DNA from: CAVPRW01 sp046727435 [NCBI: bacterium]
Lineage (GTDB): Bacteria > Tectomicrobia > Entotheonellia > J063
Direction of reading: 5' to 3'
NCBI GenBank assembly: GCA_046727435.1
Contig: JBKPCR010000512.1
Location: forward strand, 1-15,654
DNA length: 15,654 nucleotides
Shown piece after piece: positions 8,231-15,636 of this stretch. Both the position numbers and the translations under genes were made by a program. Under the pieces are notes generated by a model that saw only the letters and a list, made by a program, of their open reading frames with translations, was not told the origin of the DNA and made no database searches. Each line of letters starts with the position of its first letter. Positions within the stretch are counted from its first letter, which is position 1.

Positions 8231-8269
8231 CTGGAATATACCTTTTCGTCGCTTTGGGCAAAAAACCCC
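8231..8269 (-). repeat. Tn3-family right terminal inverted repeat
   Basis: This is the inverted partner of 159-197, with two differences in 39 bases. The outer end reads CCCC on the plus strand. The bases that follow are AAATACT, so the left-flank 5-mer ATACT occurs two bases beyond the repeat instead of touching it. Confidence 0.9.
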
Positions 8270-8309
8270 AAATACTAATTTGTCACGAACTAGTATCAAT
8301 CCAGTATAG

Positions 8310-8790
8310 AGGAGGCTCCGCGCGCGCGGGGACGATGGGTTCATCCCCCGTCGAGGCCACGACTCCACGATTGAGTGGTTACAGCAAGCACCACGACGGA
8401 AACTCAAGGGACTGCGGGACCAGCTGGAGAAGGTCCGGTTATTGCTGTCCTTACAGGTCGAGACGTATCCACTGGACGACATTCGGCTGGAACGGCAACG
8501 CAGCTATGCCCGCCAGATGCGACGCCGGCGCCCGGCACGTTTGCGGGCACTGACAGAGCCACGCCGGACGCTGGAGATGGTATGTTTCCTGCGTATCACC
8601 TTACTGCAAAGTACCGATGTGGTCTTATCCATGGCCGATCGGCTCATCCAGGACCTCCATGCCCGCACGACCCAGGACGTGCAAGAAGCTGAGGGGCGCG
8701 GGGCCCGGAGCTTGCGCCAGTCATTGCACGCCATTCATCGCGTGCTCAGCGACCTCACGATTCCAGATGGCATGCTCCCGCGAGCTCAAC
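8310..8790 (+). pseudogene. Internal fragment of a second Tn3-family transposase
   Basis: From just after a TAG at 8307-8309 the frame encodes a segment with clear Tn3-transposase character: HDSTIEWLQQAP, then RRRRPARLRAL, then EPRRTLEMVCFLRITLLQSTDVVLSMADRLI as a run of conserved blocks, then VLSDLTIPDGML. These belong to the region between the N-terminal and catalytic domains. The N-terminus and the whole catalytic domain are missing, and no start codon with a ribosome site is present. The sequence differs from the intact tnpA at 230-3262, so it comes from a separate, older element. Beyond about 8785 the frame runs on to 8879 without recognisable similarity, and the ATPase gene takes over in another frame. 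The exact edges are estimates. Confidence 0.7.
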
Positions 8791-8871
8791 TGAATCATAG
8801 CTGTCAAACCGGAGCCACAGACGACACCGAGCCTGGCGCAGGCTATCACGCGAACCAAGGCGCGCGAGACT

Positions 8872-11800
8872 GTGGCTGACTATCATTTCACCCCGTCTCT
8901 GCGGGCGCACTTCAAACGCGTCTTCGATTGCATCGTGCATCGCAAAGGGCAGGGCTTTTGGGTTCAGGCCGAATACGGCGCCGGCAAGACACATTTTCTT
9001 GGCGCGCTCATCGATCTCCTCATCTGGCGTGACGCAGACGTTTGGGACGCCGTACGCGATGCCGAGATCAAAAGCGAATATGCGAAGGAACGGTTTGCGT
9101 TCATCTACGAGCAGATTACCAAGGTCGGGGGCTACGACGGCATGCTCTTCGTCGTAGACGAGTTCCGCTCCTGGCAAGACCGCCATGTGGCGGGCACCAC
9201 GGCCTATGCCGAGGATGAGGAGGTCCTCGAGACCCTGGCGTTCGTCTTGCCTTCCCAGCATTGCACCAGCGTCACGCTGATCGCCAGCCAGGGGGATATG
9301 CCGCAAAAGCTGTCAGGGGGTGGCGAGGGCGATCGCTTTATCCCCTTATATCTTCTGGCGGACAAGAACAAAGGGGACTTCGGCGAGATCGTCGGATTCC
9401 GATGCCGGGAGCTGAGCCCGGGAGCAGCGACTGACATCAAGGGTTACTACGACTACTGCCGCAAAGAGTATCGCTTCATTAGGCAATCCAACATCTCTCT
9501 CGAATACTTTACAGCCATCTTCCCCTTTCAGCCGCGGTGCTTCGACGTCATGCGACGGATGACACAGAACGCCGAGCGGCATAACCTCCCGACAGCCCGC
9601 TCGGCCATCTGTATGGCCTGGCAGACCCTGTCAAATCCAGTGCTGTTAAAGGGCAAGCGCCTCCTGACGCTGGCAGACATCATGCACAGCGATGAACTGC
9701 AGAAGGGCCTGAATTCTGAGCACTACCACGACGGCTATGTCAACTTCTGTGGGGCGATCGAGCAGCTGTCCGAGCTGGACATCGCTCCCGAAGAGCGTGA
9801 GCAGGCCCAGCGCCTGGTCGAGACCCTGTACCTGTGGGGCATCAGTCTGCCGGAGAACTTGCGAGACGGTCTCACTGCCCAGGAAGCGGCGGAGGCGACA
9901 TGGCTCTCGGACGATGCCGTAGGCGCGACGGCCCAGGCTGAGCATTTGCTGGAAAAGTTAGTACAGGGTGGTTTTCCCATCCGGGAAGAGAAGAGAACAC
10001 GGGACGGCAAGGAGGTGGCGATCTATGCCTACGAAATCTCGGCCGCCCAAGAGTCGCCGGTCAGATACTGTGCTCCACTCAAGAAGATAGCGACGCAAGA
10101 CCTCAAGGGGCAGAATAGCAAATGGCTGGAGAGCCTCTTTTGGCAGCTCCCAGATATTACGCCAGAGGCCCAGCAGGAGCTCGGAGCCGATGGTGGTAAC
10201 CTTGGAGGCTTTCAGCCCCAGGACCAGAGGTCGGCCCGCGACCAGCAAGAGGGCAAGCCGCCGGCATACGCTTTCCCACACCGCGCCGGGGCATCCACAC
10301 GACGCGAGCACAAGGTCTCCTACAGCGGTGAGGTGGTAGTGTGCGAGCGCTGGCGCGAGGAGTTCGGCAAGGAGATCGACAACCTCGACCAGCACTTCCG
10401 ATTGGTCTACCTGACCGGCCATCCAGACCTGGACGACGCCAAGATCGCTGCCGCTCTGAAGGATGCGCGGATCGCCGTCATGCGGCCCGAGGCCCTCGGT
10501 GAGGATACACGGGAGGCCCTGGCCGACCTGATGGCCGCCGAGCAGATGAAGCGCAACTGCTGGGCGCCGAATCAGAGCACCTTGCGTGAGTACGCCAACG
10601 GAAAGCGGCGTGAGGCGCTCAAGGCGGTGCTGAAGTGCCAACAGGATGAGTATCGGCGGGGCAAGGTGATCACGCAAAAAGCCTATGGCATTCCCGCCGT
10701 CGAAATTTTCAGATCGACGCAGAGACGGGAGGAGGATCTGGCAGGTCGGCTGCTGGAAAAAGCCTACGATACCCCGTTGTTCAGCCCCAGGGATCTTCGC
10801 AAGGAGTTTTCAGACGCGGACGCCAAGGAGGTCTTCGCCGGCCTCTTCCACAAGGACCCTGCCAGGGCGGAAAAAGATGCGGTGACCAACTTCGCCACCG
10901 GTCTCGAGCTCGTTGCCAAGTCACATCCTGCCGAGTTCAACCCGACCGCCTCACAGGCTCTGGCCAAGGTGTGCGAGCAGATGGCAGGACGATCGGACCG
11001 GCCCTTGTCTGATCTGAAGGCGGCTCTGTGTCGTCTACCCTACGGGCTGACAGAGTCGATGGTGACGCTGTACGTCTTCGCGCTGATCAAGTCAGGGGGC
11101 TTCGAGCTGGCTCTCAATCCGAATGCTGGGGTCACGCTCAGCGACGGCCGGCCCGTACCAGGCGATCGACTCACGGCGCATACCCTACCCCTGTGTGAGT
11201 GGAACGCCCGGCTCGACAGAGCCCTTCTCGGCTCCCGACTCGTCGAATCGCTGCACAAGGGGTGGAATGAAGTCCTCCCTTACGCGCGCATTCTCGACCC
11301 CGACCTGAAGCCTGCCACCACCCCCGACGAGGAGCAGGCGCGCGACGAGTCGCTCCTGGAGACCCTCGCACAGTTGCAATCTGAGATCCCTGAGGTGGAA
11401 AAGAGCCTGGTCAAACTGGCCGGTGTTCTCAATGGTTCTATGCCGCCAAGTCTCAAGGAGATCCTGGCACGCTATCGCGGCCTGGCGACTGCCGCCAGCT
11501 ACCAGGAATTCGATGCGGCCGTGCGCGAGAGCTATGCCGACAGGAACGCCTTTGCCGTGGCACATACACAGTACGACAGGGCGCGCAAAGTGCGCGACTG
11601 TGCCTTCCAGGTAAGCCAGATGGTCGATTACCTGAACAGGGCATGCGCCGTAGTCGAGGACATCGAGTTCGAGCGCGCGGCGCTCCTGAGTATGCTTGGC
11701 TTTGAGGCGATGCTGCATGACCCATCGCTTATTGGGGCACGAGAGCAAACCTTCGCCCGCTGGAAGACGCGCTACGTCCATGCCTACCGTAAGGCGCATC

Positions 11801-11895
11801 GGGCGCACTACGAGGCCGTGGCTGACCTGGCTGCGAAGCTGGACAGCCTGCGTCCCATAAGTACAAGCCCTAACACGGATAAATGGCATCCTTGA
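8872..11895 (+). CDS. Large P-loop ATPase, DUF499/DUF6079 (BrxC/PglY-like), probably a damaged gene
   Basis: The 1007-residue frame opens with a phage-defence type ATPase domain: Walker A AEYGAGKTHF (about 33-42, K39) and Walker B GMLFVVDEF (D96, E97), followed by SWQDRH. Large ATPases of this type accompany DNA methylases in BREX-like and DUF1156/DUF499 loci; the family name is my judgement, not a search result. The GTG at 8872 is only the first usual start. The frame is open back to a TGA at 8791, and residues encoded from about 8830 (SLAQAITRTKARETV) look like family sequence, so the true start was probably removed at the junction with the Tn3 fragment. Only about 55 residues lie between Walker A and B, which is short. 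The 3' end is frameshifted near 11858. Confidence 0.72.
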   Translation: MADYHFTPSLRAHFKRVFDCIVHRKGQGFWVQAEYGAGKTHFLGALIDLLIWRDADVWDAVRDAEIKSEYAKERFAFIYEQITKVGGYDGMLFVVDEFRSWQDRHVAGTTAYAEDEEVLETLAFVLPSQHCTSVTLIASQGDMPQKLSGGGEGDRFIPLYLLADKNKGDFGEIVGFRCRELSPGAATDIKGYYDYCRKEYRFIRQSNISLEYFTAIFPFQPRCFDVMRRMTQNAERHNLPTARSAICMAWQTLSNPVLLKGKRLLTLADIMHSDELQKGLNSEHYHDGYVNFCGAIEQLSELDIAPEEREQAQRLVETLYLWGISLPENLRDGLTAQEAAEATWLSDDAVGATAQAEHLLEKLVQGGFPIREEKRTRDGKEVAIYAYEISAAQESPVRYCAPLKKIATQDLKGQNSKWLESLFWQLPDITPEAQQELGADGGNLGGFQPQDQRSARDQQEGKPPAYAFPHRAGASTRREHKVSYSGEVVVCERWREEFGKEIDNLDQHFRLVYLTGHPDLDDAKIAAALKDARIAVMRPEALGEDTREALADLMAAEQMKRNCWAPNQSTLREYANGKRREALKAVLKCQQDEYRRGKVITQKAYGIPAVEIFRSTQRREEDLAGRLLEKAYDTPLFSPRDLRKEFSDADAKEVFAGLFHKDPARAEKDAVTNFATGLELVAKSHPAEFNPTASQALAKVCEQMAGRSDRPLSDLKAALCRLPYGLTESMVTLYVFALIKSGGFELALNPNAGVTLSDGRPVPGDRLTAHTLPLCEWNARLDRALLGSRLVESLHKGWNEVLPYARILDPDLKPATTPDEEQARDESLLETLAQLQSEIPEVEKSLVKLAGVLNGSMPPSLKEILARYRGLATAASYQEFDAAVRESYADRNAFAVAHTQYDRARKVRDCAFQVSQMVDYLNRACAVVEDIEFERAALLSMLGFEAMLHDPSLIGAREQTFARWKTRYVHAYRKAHRAHYEAVADLAAKLDSLRPISTSPNTDKWHP

Positions 11896-12055
11896 ACTGG
11901 GTCCCCCTCTTGCAGCCACGACCACTACCGCTGCCGGCCTCAAGGCGCTCGATGCTGCCCCGTGGATGTGCCCGGACGCCGCAGAAGCCGCTGTGACCGT
12001 GAACCGGGAGATCATTACATGGCTGCGCCAAGATCCGAGATTGCAGACCTCATAG
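11896..12055 (+). pseudogene. Out-of-frame C-terminus of the ATPase gene
   Basis: The frame shifted by one base contains RINGILELGPPLAATT, then LKALDAAPWMCPDAAEA, then NREIITWLRQDPRLQTS, ending with TAG at 12053-12055. It starts in coherent form at about 11862, inside the last codons of the annotated ATPase. Removing the T at 11858 (CCCATAAGT to CCCAAAGT) joins LDSLRP to KVQALTRINGI without any stop. The simplest reading is a one-base insertion that cut about 60 residues from the protein. The restored end overlaps the next start codon (12019) by 37 bases, as in a tight operon. Confidence 0.65.
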
Positions 12056-12393
12056 CTCGGTACTGTGCCCAGTTAGGTGAGATGGGCATTCGCGTAGAAC
12101 AGGCGTTGCTGTTTGGCTCCTATGAGGACAACATCAGGCGGCAGCTTGAAACCAAGTTGCGGCAGTGTCTTACTGCGCTCACTGAGCTTAGAAGGATGGA
12201 AACTAGATCTGGCACCCAGCAGGCGGTTGTCGCCACTGCGTCGGCTACCGGTCTGAAGTTTATCCCTGACAACTCGGTGGACTACGTCTTCACCGATCCA
12301 CCGTTCGGTGGTAACATCTTCTACTCGGATGCTTCGATGCTTTACGAGGCATGGCTCGGCGAGGTGACGAATGGGCACCGGAGCCGAACATGA
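12019..12393 (+). pseudogene. Chimera: nucleotidyltransferase start fused to DNA-methylase fragment
   Basis: The 124-residue frame has a good start: GGGAG eight bases before the ATG at 12019. Residues 1-35 resemble the start of a minimal (MNT-type) nucleotidyltransferase, ending in the motif LLFGSY, but the expected downstream catalytic aspartates are absent. From about residue 36 the sequence is that of a DUF1156-type adenine-specific DNA methylase: a charged helix, ATASAT, then FIPDNSVDYVFTDPPFGG with the catalytic motif IV (DPPF, D93-F96) and FYSDASMLYEAWLGE. The AdoMet-binding motif I and the rest of the methylase are missing, and the last seven residues before TGA are unrelated. This looks like an in-frame deletion between two neighbouring genes of a defence operon. 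Neither activity is likely to survive. Confidence 0.68.
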
Positions 12394-12767
12394 CGACGGC
12401 CACCGTTCTCGCCTGAGCGACGCGTGGCGTCATTCCACGCACCACACGCGGTCATGGTCGGAACGCGCCCGTGCAATTCGACGTGGAAGCGGTCATCGAG
12501 GTGTGACAAGCCCGTGAGACGGGGGACACGCAGGGGGAGTCGTGCTGGAACGTCTGCGGCGGACGTAGGGGCGGCGGAGTGATCAGGGATCAGACCATCG
12601 ACGCTCGACTCCACGATCGAGAGGCCAGCCCCCTGATATCAGCAGCCCCCGAATCGAAAGGCAGTATGATCATCATCGTCTCCAGGCAGGTACCGTCGCC
12701 GCACGGGGATCCGCTGTCACCGAACCCATACGATCCGCCGCCGATCGCGTGCAGATGGGAGGGGACA
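12394..12767 (+). other. No recognisable gene
   Basis: The 374 bases after the chimeric ORF contain no frame that I recognise. They include the 14-mer GGGGAGTCGTGCTG (12534-12547), which recurs directly at 13471-13484 on the other side of the IS630-like remnant. The sequence is probably eroded DNA from deletions. Confidence 0.4.
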
Positions 12768-13168
12768 GTGACCAAGGGACACCATCGTGTCACGCTGACT
12801 GACGCCCAACGGGCGCACCGATTCGCTTTCACCCAGCCAGAGGGCGTGCCCCCTCGAAGATTGATCCGAGCCCAAATCCTGCTGCACGTGGATGTCCAGC
12901 TCAGTACACCGGCGATTGCGAAGGCACGAGACGTCCCCGCCACCGCCTTGGAAGTTGCGCAGGAGGGAAACCCATATGGTCTCCGCGGGCGGTCGCTCTT
13001 CTGGCGGCGGTCGCACGCAGCACACCCTCCGCCGGTCGAAACGGGTGGACAGGCCAGCGGCTTGCCGACACCGTGGTCGAGCGCGGGATTGTGGAGTCCA
13101 ACGCTCCTGAGATGGTGCGGAGCACGCTGAGAACATTTGCCCTACACCTCGCCCAAAGTTGGACCCAG
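12768..13168 (+). pseudogene. IS630-like transposase remnant, frameshifted
   Basis: The GTG at 12768, preceded by GGGAGGGG, starts a frame with the N-terminal HTH pattern of IS630-family transposases: KGHHRVTLTDAQRAHR, then RLIRAQILLHVD, then TPAIAKARDVPATALEV. After about 12965 this frame loses sense. From about 13000 another frame gives LAAVARSTPSAGRNGWTGQ and LADTVVERGIVESNAPEMV, which matches the following part of such transposases (the wing before the DDE core). The DDE domain itself is missing. At least one frameshift and a 3' truncation are needed to explain it, so it is inactive. Confidence 0.6.
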
Positions 13169-13672
13169 GGCTTTTACGCGTCTGTCCTCATGCTGAATCG
13201 TCTGTCGAGCTTCCGCGGAGAGTCGGAGACTCTGAAAGGGGTACGCCCGGTTTGGAGGGGGCGGAGGGAACTGTACCAGCCATGGCCACTCGTCAGCCGC
13301 TTCCCACGTTCTCGCGGACGAGAACAACCAGCGGGGAAGGCAGAGCAGCATGGCGGTACCCAGGAGCCCACCGCACTGTCGACGCGGGGAAGCTGGACGG
13401 CTGAAGAAAGGTGCGGCCGGGCGCGTGATCAGTACCGGAGCCGTTCGAGTTGATCGGAGTCAGGAGCTGAGGGGAGTCGTGCTGAGGTAGGGGAGCCATG
13501 ACGCCCCGCCGGTGCCTCATGGACCTTCGCAAACCCATCCGAGCGGGGTGACACGACGCATAGGGTCGTTGTGCGATAGCGTCTCAAGCTCTGCTCGGCA
13601 CCCTACAGCACCTGCCTTGCACCGCCGTCAGCTTGGGGAGCGACCACCATTCTCGAGTTGCTGGGGTCACCG
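13169..13672 (+). other. No recognisable gene
   Basis: These 504 bases hold several short open frames on both strands, none of which I recognise or can support with a start signal. A perfect 7-bp inverted repeat with a 4-base loop (GTTCTCG/CGAGAAC) lies at 13308-13325 and the second copy of GGGGAGTCGTGCTG at 13471-13484. This is probably decayed mobile DNA. Confidence 0.4.
13308..13325. repeat. Perfect 7-bp stem hairpin
   Basis: GTTCTCG, loop CGGA, CGAGAAC. No T-run follows on either side, so a terminator is not supported. Confidence 0.35.
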
Positions 13673-13951
13673 ATGGCAGCCGGACAGGATCGGAGGGTCG
13701 AGCAGATCATTGTCAGCGTCCCGCTTGACCCGTATCTGTCCTTGAAAGCCCTGGCGACCTATAGCGGGCTCAGCGTGCGAAAGCTCCGGAATTGTCTGCG
13801 CCATCCTAGCCATCCGTTACCCCATTATCGCGTGGACGGGAAGATCTTGATCCGTCGCTCTGAGTTTGACATCTGGATAGCGGCCTACCGCCGGGTAGGA
13901 GATCCCGACGTCGATCAGATCGTTGACGATGTCATGGCGAAGCTGGATTGA
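13673..13951 (+). CDS. Excisionase-like helix-turn-helix protein
   Basis: The 92-residue protein has a MerR/excisionase-type winged HTH: LSLKALATYSGLSVRKLRNCL as the helix-turn-helix (about 23-43), followed by a wing with HYRVDGKILIRRSEFDIW. Small proteins of this kind usually sit directly before an integrase gene of a genomic island and act in excision or as regulators. Here the next gene is an integrase remnant, which agrees. The ATG at 13673 was preferred over the in-frame TTG at 13658; neither has a strong ribosome site. The frame is intact. Confidence 0.75.
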   Translation: MAAGQDRRVEQIIVSVPLDPYLSLKALATYSGLSVRKLRNCLRHPSHPLPHYRVDGKILIRRSEFDIWIAAYRRVGDPDVDQIVDDVMAKLD

Positions 13952-14051
13952 CAAGCGGAATGCTGAGGGCTATGCTGCGCCCCACTTGGAGGCGCTGCGC
14001 TGAAGGAGGCGTCGGACATGCCTCAACGTAGCTGTTGAAGAAGAACGGATC

Positions 14052-14294
14052 ATGGCCAACCCCGCGGCCCGTGTGGAGAAATGCATTTCAATGCTGATCC
14101 AAGGGGGGGAAAGCCTGGTCTATGTCAAAGAACAGCTCGGACACCATTCTATTAAGATCACCGTGGACGTATACGGGCATCTCATCCCCGGCACGAACAA
14201 GGCGGCAGTGGACCGGTTAGATAAGGCAACCGGACGCAACCCCCACGCAACCGACCTCTGGTCAGGGCTCCGGGTTGTACAAGGAGGACAATAA
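14052..14294 (+). pseudogene. Tyrosine integrase, C-terminal remnant
   Basis: Eighty residues match the end of a tyrosine integrase: GESLVYVKEQLGHHSIKIT and TVDVYGHLIPG with the catalytic histidine (H31) and nucleophile tyrosine (Y41), followed by NKAAVDRLDKATGRN. The first catalytic arginine, the lysine and the HxxR motif are missing, along with the N-terminal domains, so it cannot recombine DNA. The position 100 bases after the excisionase-like gene indicates a former xis-int pair whose integrase lost its 5' part by deletion. The first ten or so residues before LIQGGES are unlike the family and mark the junction. Confidence 0.78.
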
Positions 14295-14352
14295 TAAGCC
14301 ATTGAAGCATCAGAGTTTTTTGGCCGTCACCTCACATGAGAACAGGAGCATT

Positions 14353-15636
14353 ATGCAAATCGAGATCATCTGTACAGGCGACGAAGTATTAACCGGAAAG
14401 ACCATCAATACGAACTTCAGTCACATCAGCCAGAAGCTAGAAGATGTAGGGCTTGCAGTACGCTGGGGCACGACCGTGGGCGACGATCGCGAAACCCTCC
14501 TGCAGTCCTTTCGCGCCGCCGGGGACCGTGCCGATGCCGTCATCGTTAACGGCGGCCTCGGCCCTACCATCGACGACCTCTCACAGGAGGTAGCGGCCCA
14601 GGCCGCCGGCGTTGAGTTAGTATTGCACGAGGGCTGGCTGGCCCGTATGGAAGAGCGCTTCCGCCAACGTGGCCGTGTCATGTCGCCAAACAACCGCAAG
14701 CAAGCCTTGCTCCCCGCCGGGGCAGAAATGATCGACAACGCCATCGGCACCGCCTGCGGCTTCGCTGTGGATATTGGAAAAGCGCGCTTTTATTTCACTC
14801 CCGGTGTTCCCCGTGAATTGTATCGTATGCTTGAGGAACAGGTCCTGCCGCGGCTCCTGGCGCGTAGCGGACAGCAGACAGCGATTTATCTGAAGCGGTT
14901 CCATTCCTACGGTTTGGGGGAATCCCACGTCGACGAGATCCTCAAAGGCGTCGAAGAGTTTGCTCCTGATGGCAGCGTCAAACTTGGTTTTCGCACGCAT
15001 TATCCCCAATTGGAAACCAAGCTCACGGTACGCGGCAAGGATATGGACGACATTCAGTTCAAGTTGGCGCCCGTGGTCCAGGAAGTGCGCAAGCGTCTAG
15101 GGAATTTCATCATCGCCGAAGACGATCAGACGCTGGGAGGGGTAGTGCTGGCACAGCTCAGCACCTGTCACAATTCCCTCGCGCTAATCGAGACTTTTAC
15201 TGGCGGCCAAATTGCTGCGCGTCTCGCACCGCTGCAGGGGGCTGAGGTCGTGTTCCGCCGCGGCATCGTGGCCCGCAACATGCCTGATCTTTATGCCGCC
15301 GTTGGCCTCTCGGCGCCATCGTCCGCAGCAAGCTTCACCCCAGAGATAGCGACAGAGGTGGCGACAGTGGGGCGTCACCAGGCCAGTGCTACGCATGCTC
15401 TGGCCGTCCTGGTCGACGTCGACGGAGGGCCTGACCGGAACGATTTAGGTGGGACGATCTGTCTGGCGGTGGCCACCGCCCAAGGGGCGGCTACACGGCG
15501 CAGTCGGATTGCTGGGGGGCGCGAATGGGTGCGCTTGGGTGCCATCGAGATGGGACTAGATAGCTTGCGGCGCTACCTGCTGGGGTTACCGGTTGATGAG
15601 CGCATCGACTTCGAGCGCACCGCAGAAAAACCATAG
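14353..15636 (+). CDS. CinA-family protein, YfaY-like, with degenerate deamidase site
   Basis: I start this gene at ATG 14353, preceded by AGGAG at 14344-14348; the product has 427 residues. The N-terminal half is the MoCF-biosynthesis/CinA domain (about 1-170) with STGDEVL-like TGDEVL (8-13) and NGGLGPTIDD (66-75), linked in the family to ADP-ribose/NAD-related pyrophosphatase activity. The C-terminal domain corresponds to the NMN deamidase PncC, but the nucleophilic serine of the AESCTGG motif is replaced: the sequence is IETFTGG with T281. E. coli YfaY also lacks a normal motif (EQFTGG, from memory), so the relation is to YfaY and not to an active PncC/CinA. A longer in-frame start at 14275 has no support. 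It is intact, ends with TAG and probably marks the host backbone. Confidence 0.85.
   Translation: MQIEIICTGDEVLTGKTINTNFSHISQKLEDVGLAVRWGTTVGDDRETLLQSFRAAGDRADAVIVNGGLGPTIDDLSQEVAAQAAGVELVLHEGWLARMEERFRQRGRVMSPNNRKQALLPAGAEMIDNAIGTACGFAVDIGKARFYFTPGVPRELYRMLEEQVLPRLLARSGQQTAIYLKRFHSYGLGESHVDEILKGVEEFAPDGSVKLGFRTHYPQLETKLTVRGKDMDDIQFKLAPVVQEVRKRLGNFIIAEDDQTLGGVVLAQLSTCHNSLALIETFTGGQIAARLAPLQGAEVVFRRGIVARNMPDLYAAVGLSAPSSAASFTPEIATEVATVGRHQASATHALAVLVDVDGGPDRNDLGGTICLAVATAQGAATRRSRIAGGREWVRLGAIEMGLDSLRRYLLGLPVDERIDFERTAEKP

Larger units (their letters stand above)
159..8269. mobile_element. Tn3-family transposon, about 8.1 kb
   Basis: The element is bounded by 39-bp inverted repeats, 159-197 and 8231-8269, which differ at two positions. 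It contains a full-length Tn3-type transposase reading toward the left end and a short tyrosine recombinase reading toward the right end, in the divergent tnpA/recombinase order usual for Tn3-family elements. A 4.3-kb block with its own inverted repeats (3315-7616) lies between them and carries a 5'-nucleotidase, another tyrosine recombinase and an IS481-type transposase. The flanking 5-mer ATACT is present directly on the left (154-158) but sits two bases beyond the right end (8272-8276), so a clean 5-bp target duplication is not shown. No antibiotic or metal resistance gene is visible. Confidence 0.88.

Noticed and set aside
10180-10310. Q/R-rich, odd-looking stretch of the ATPase (about residues 437-480) as a possible pair of compensating frameshifts
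   Set aside because: An alternative frame is open there, but without homologues I cannot tell which frame is native.
9958-10677. A 239-codon minus-strand frame inside the ATPase gene
   Set aside because: It overlaps the ATPase over its full length, has no recognisable domain, and is explained by GC-rich codon use on the opposite strand.
11185-12015. A 276-codon minus-strand frame across the ATPase 3' end
   Set aside because: It is opposite coherent plus-strand coding sequence in both the normal and the shifted frame, with no recognisable motif.
8361-12620. Shared short sequence GACTCCACGAT-GAG at 8361-8375 and 12609-12623
   Set aside because: It is a single 15-base near match without extension to either side, so chance is likely.
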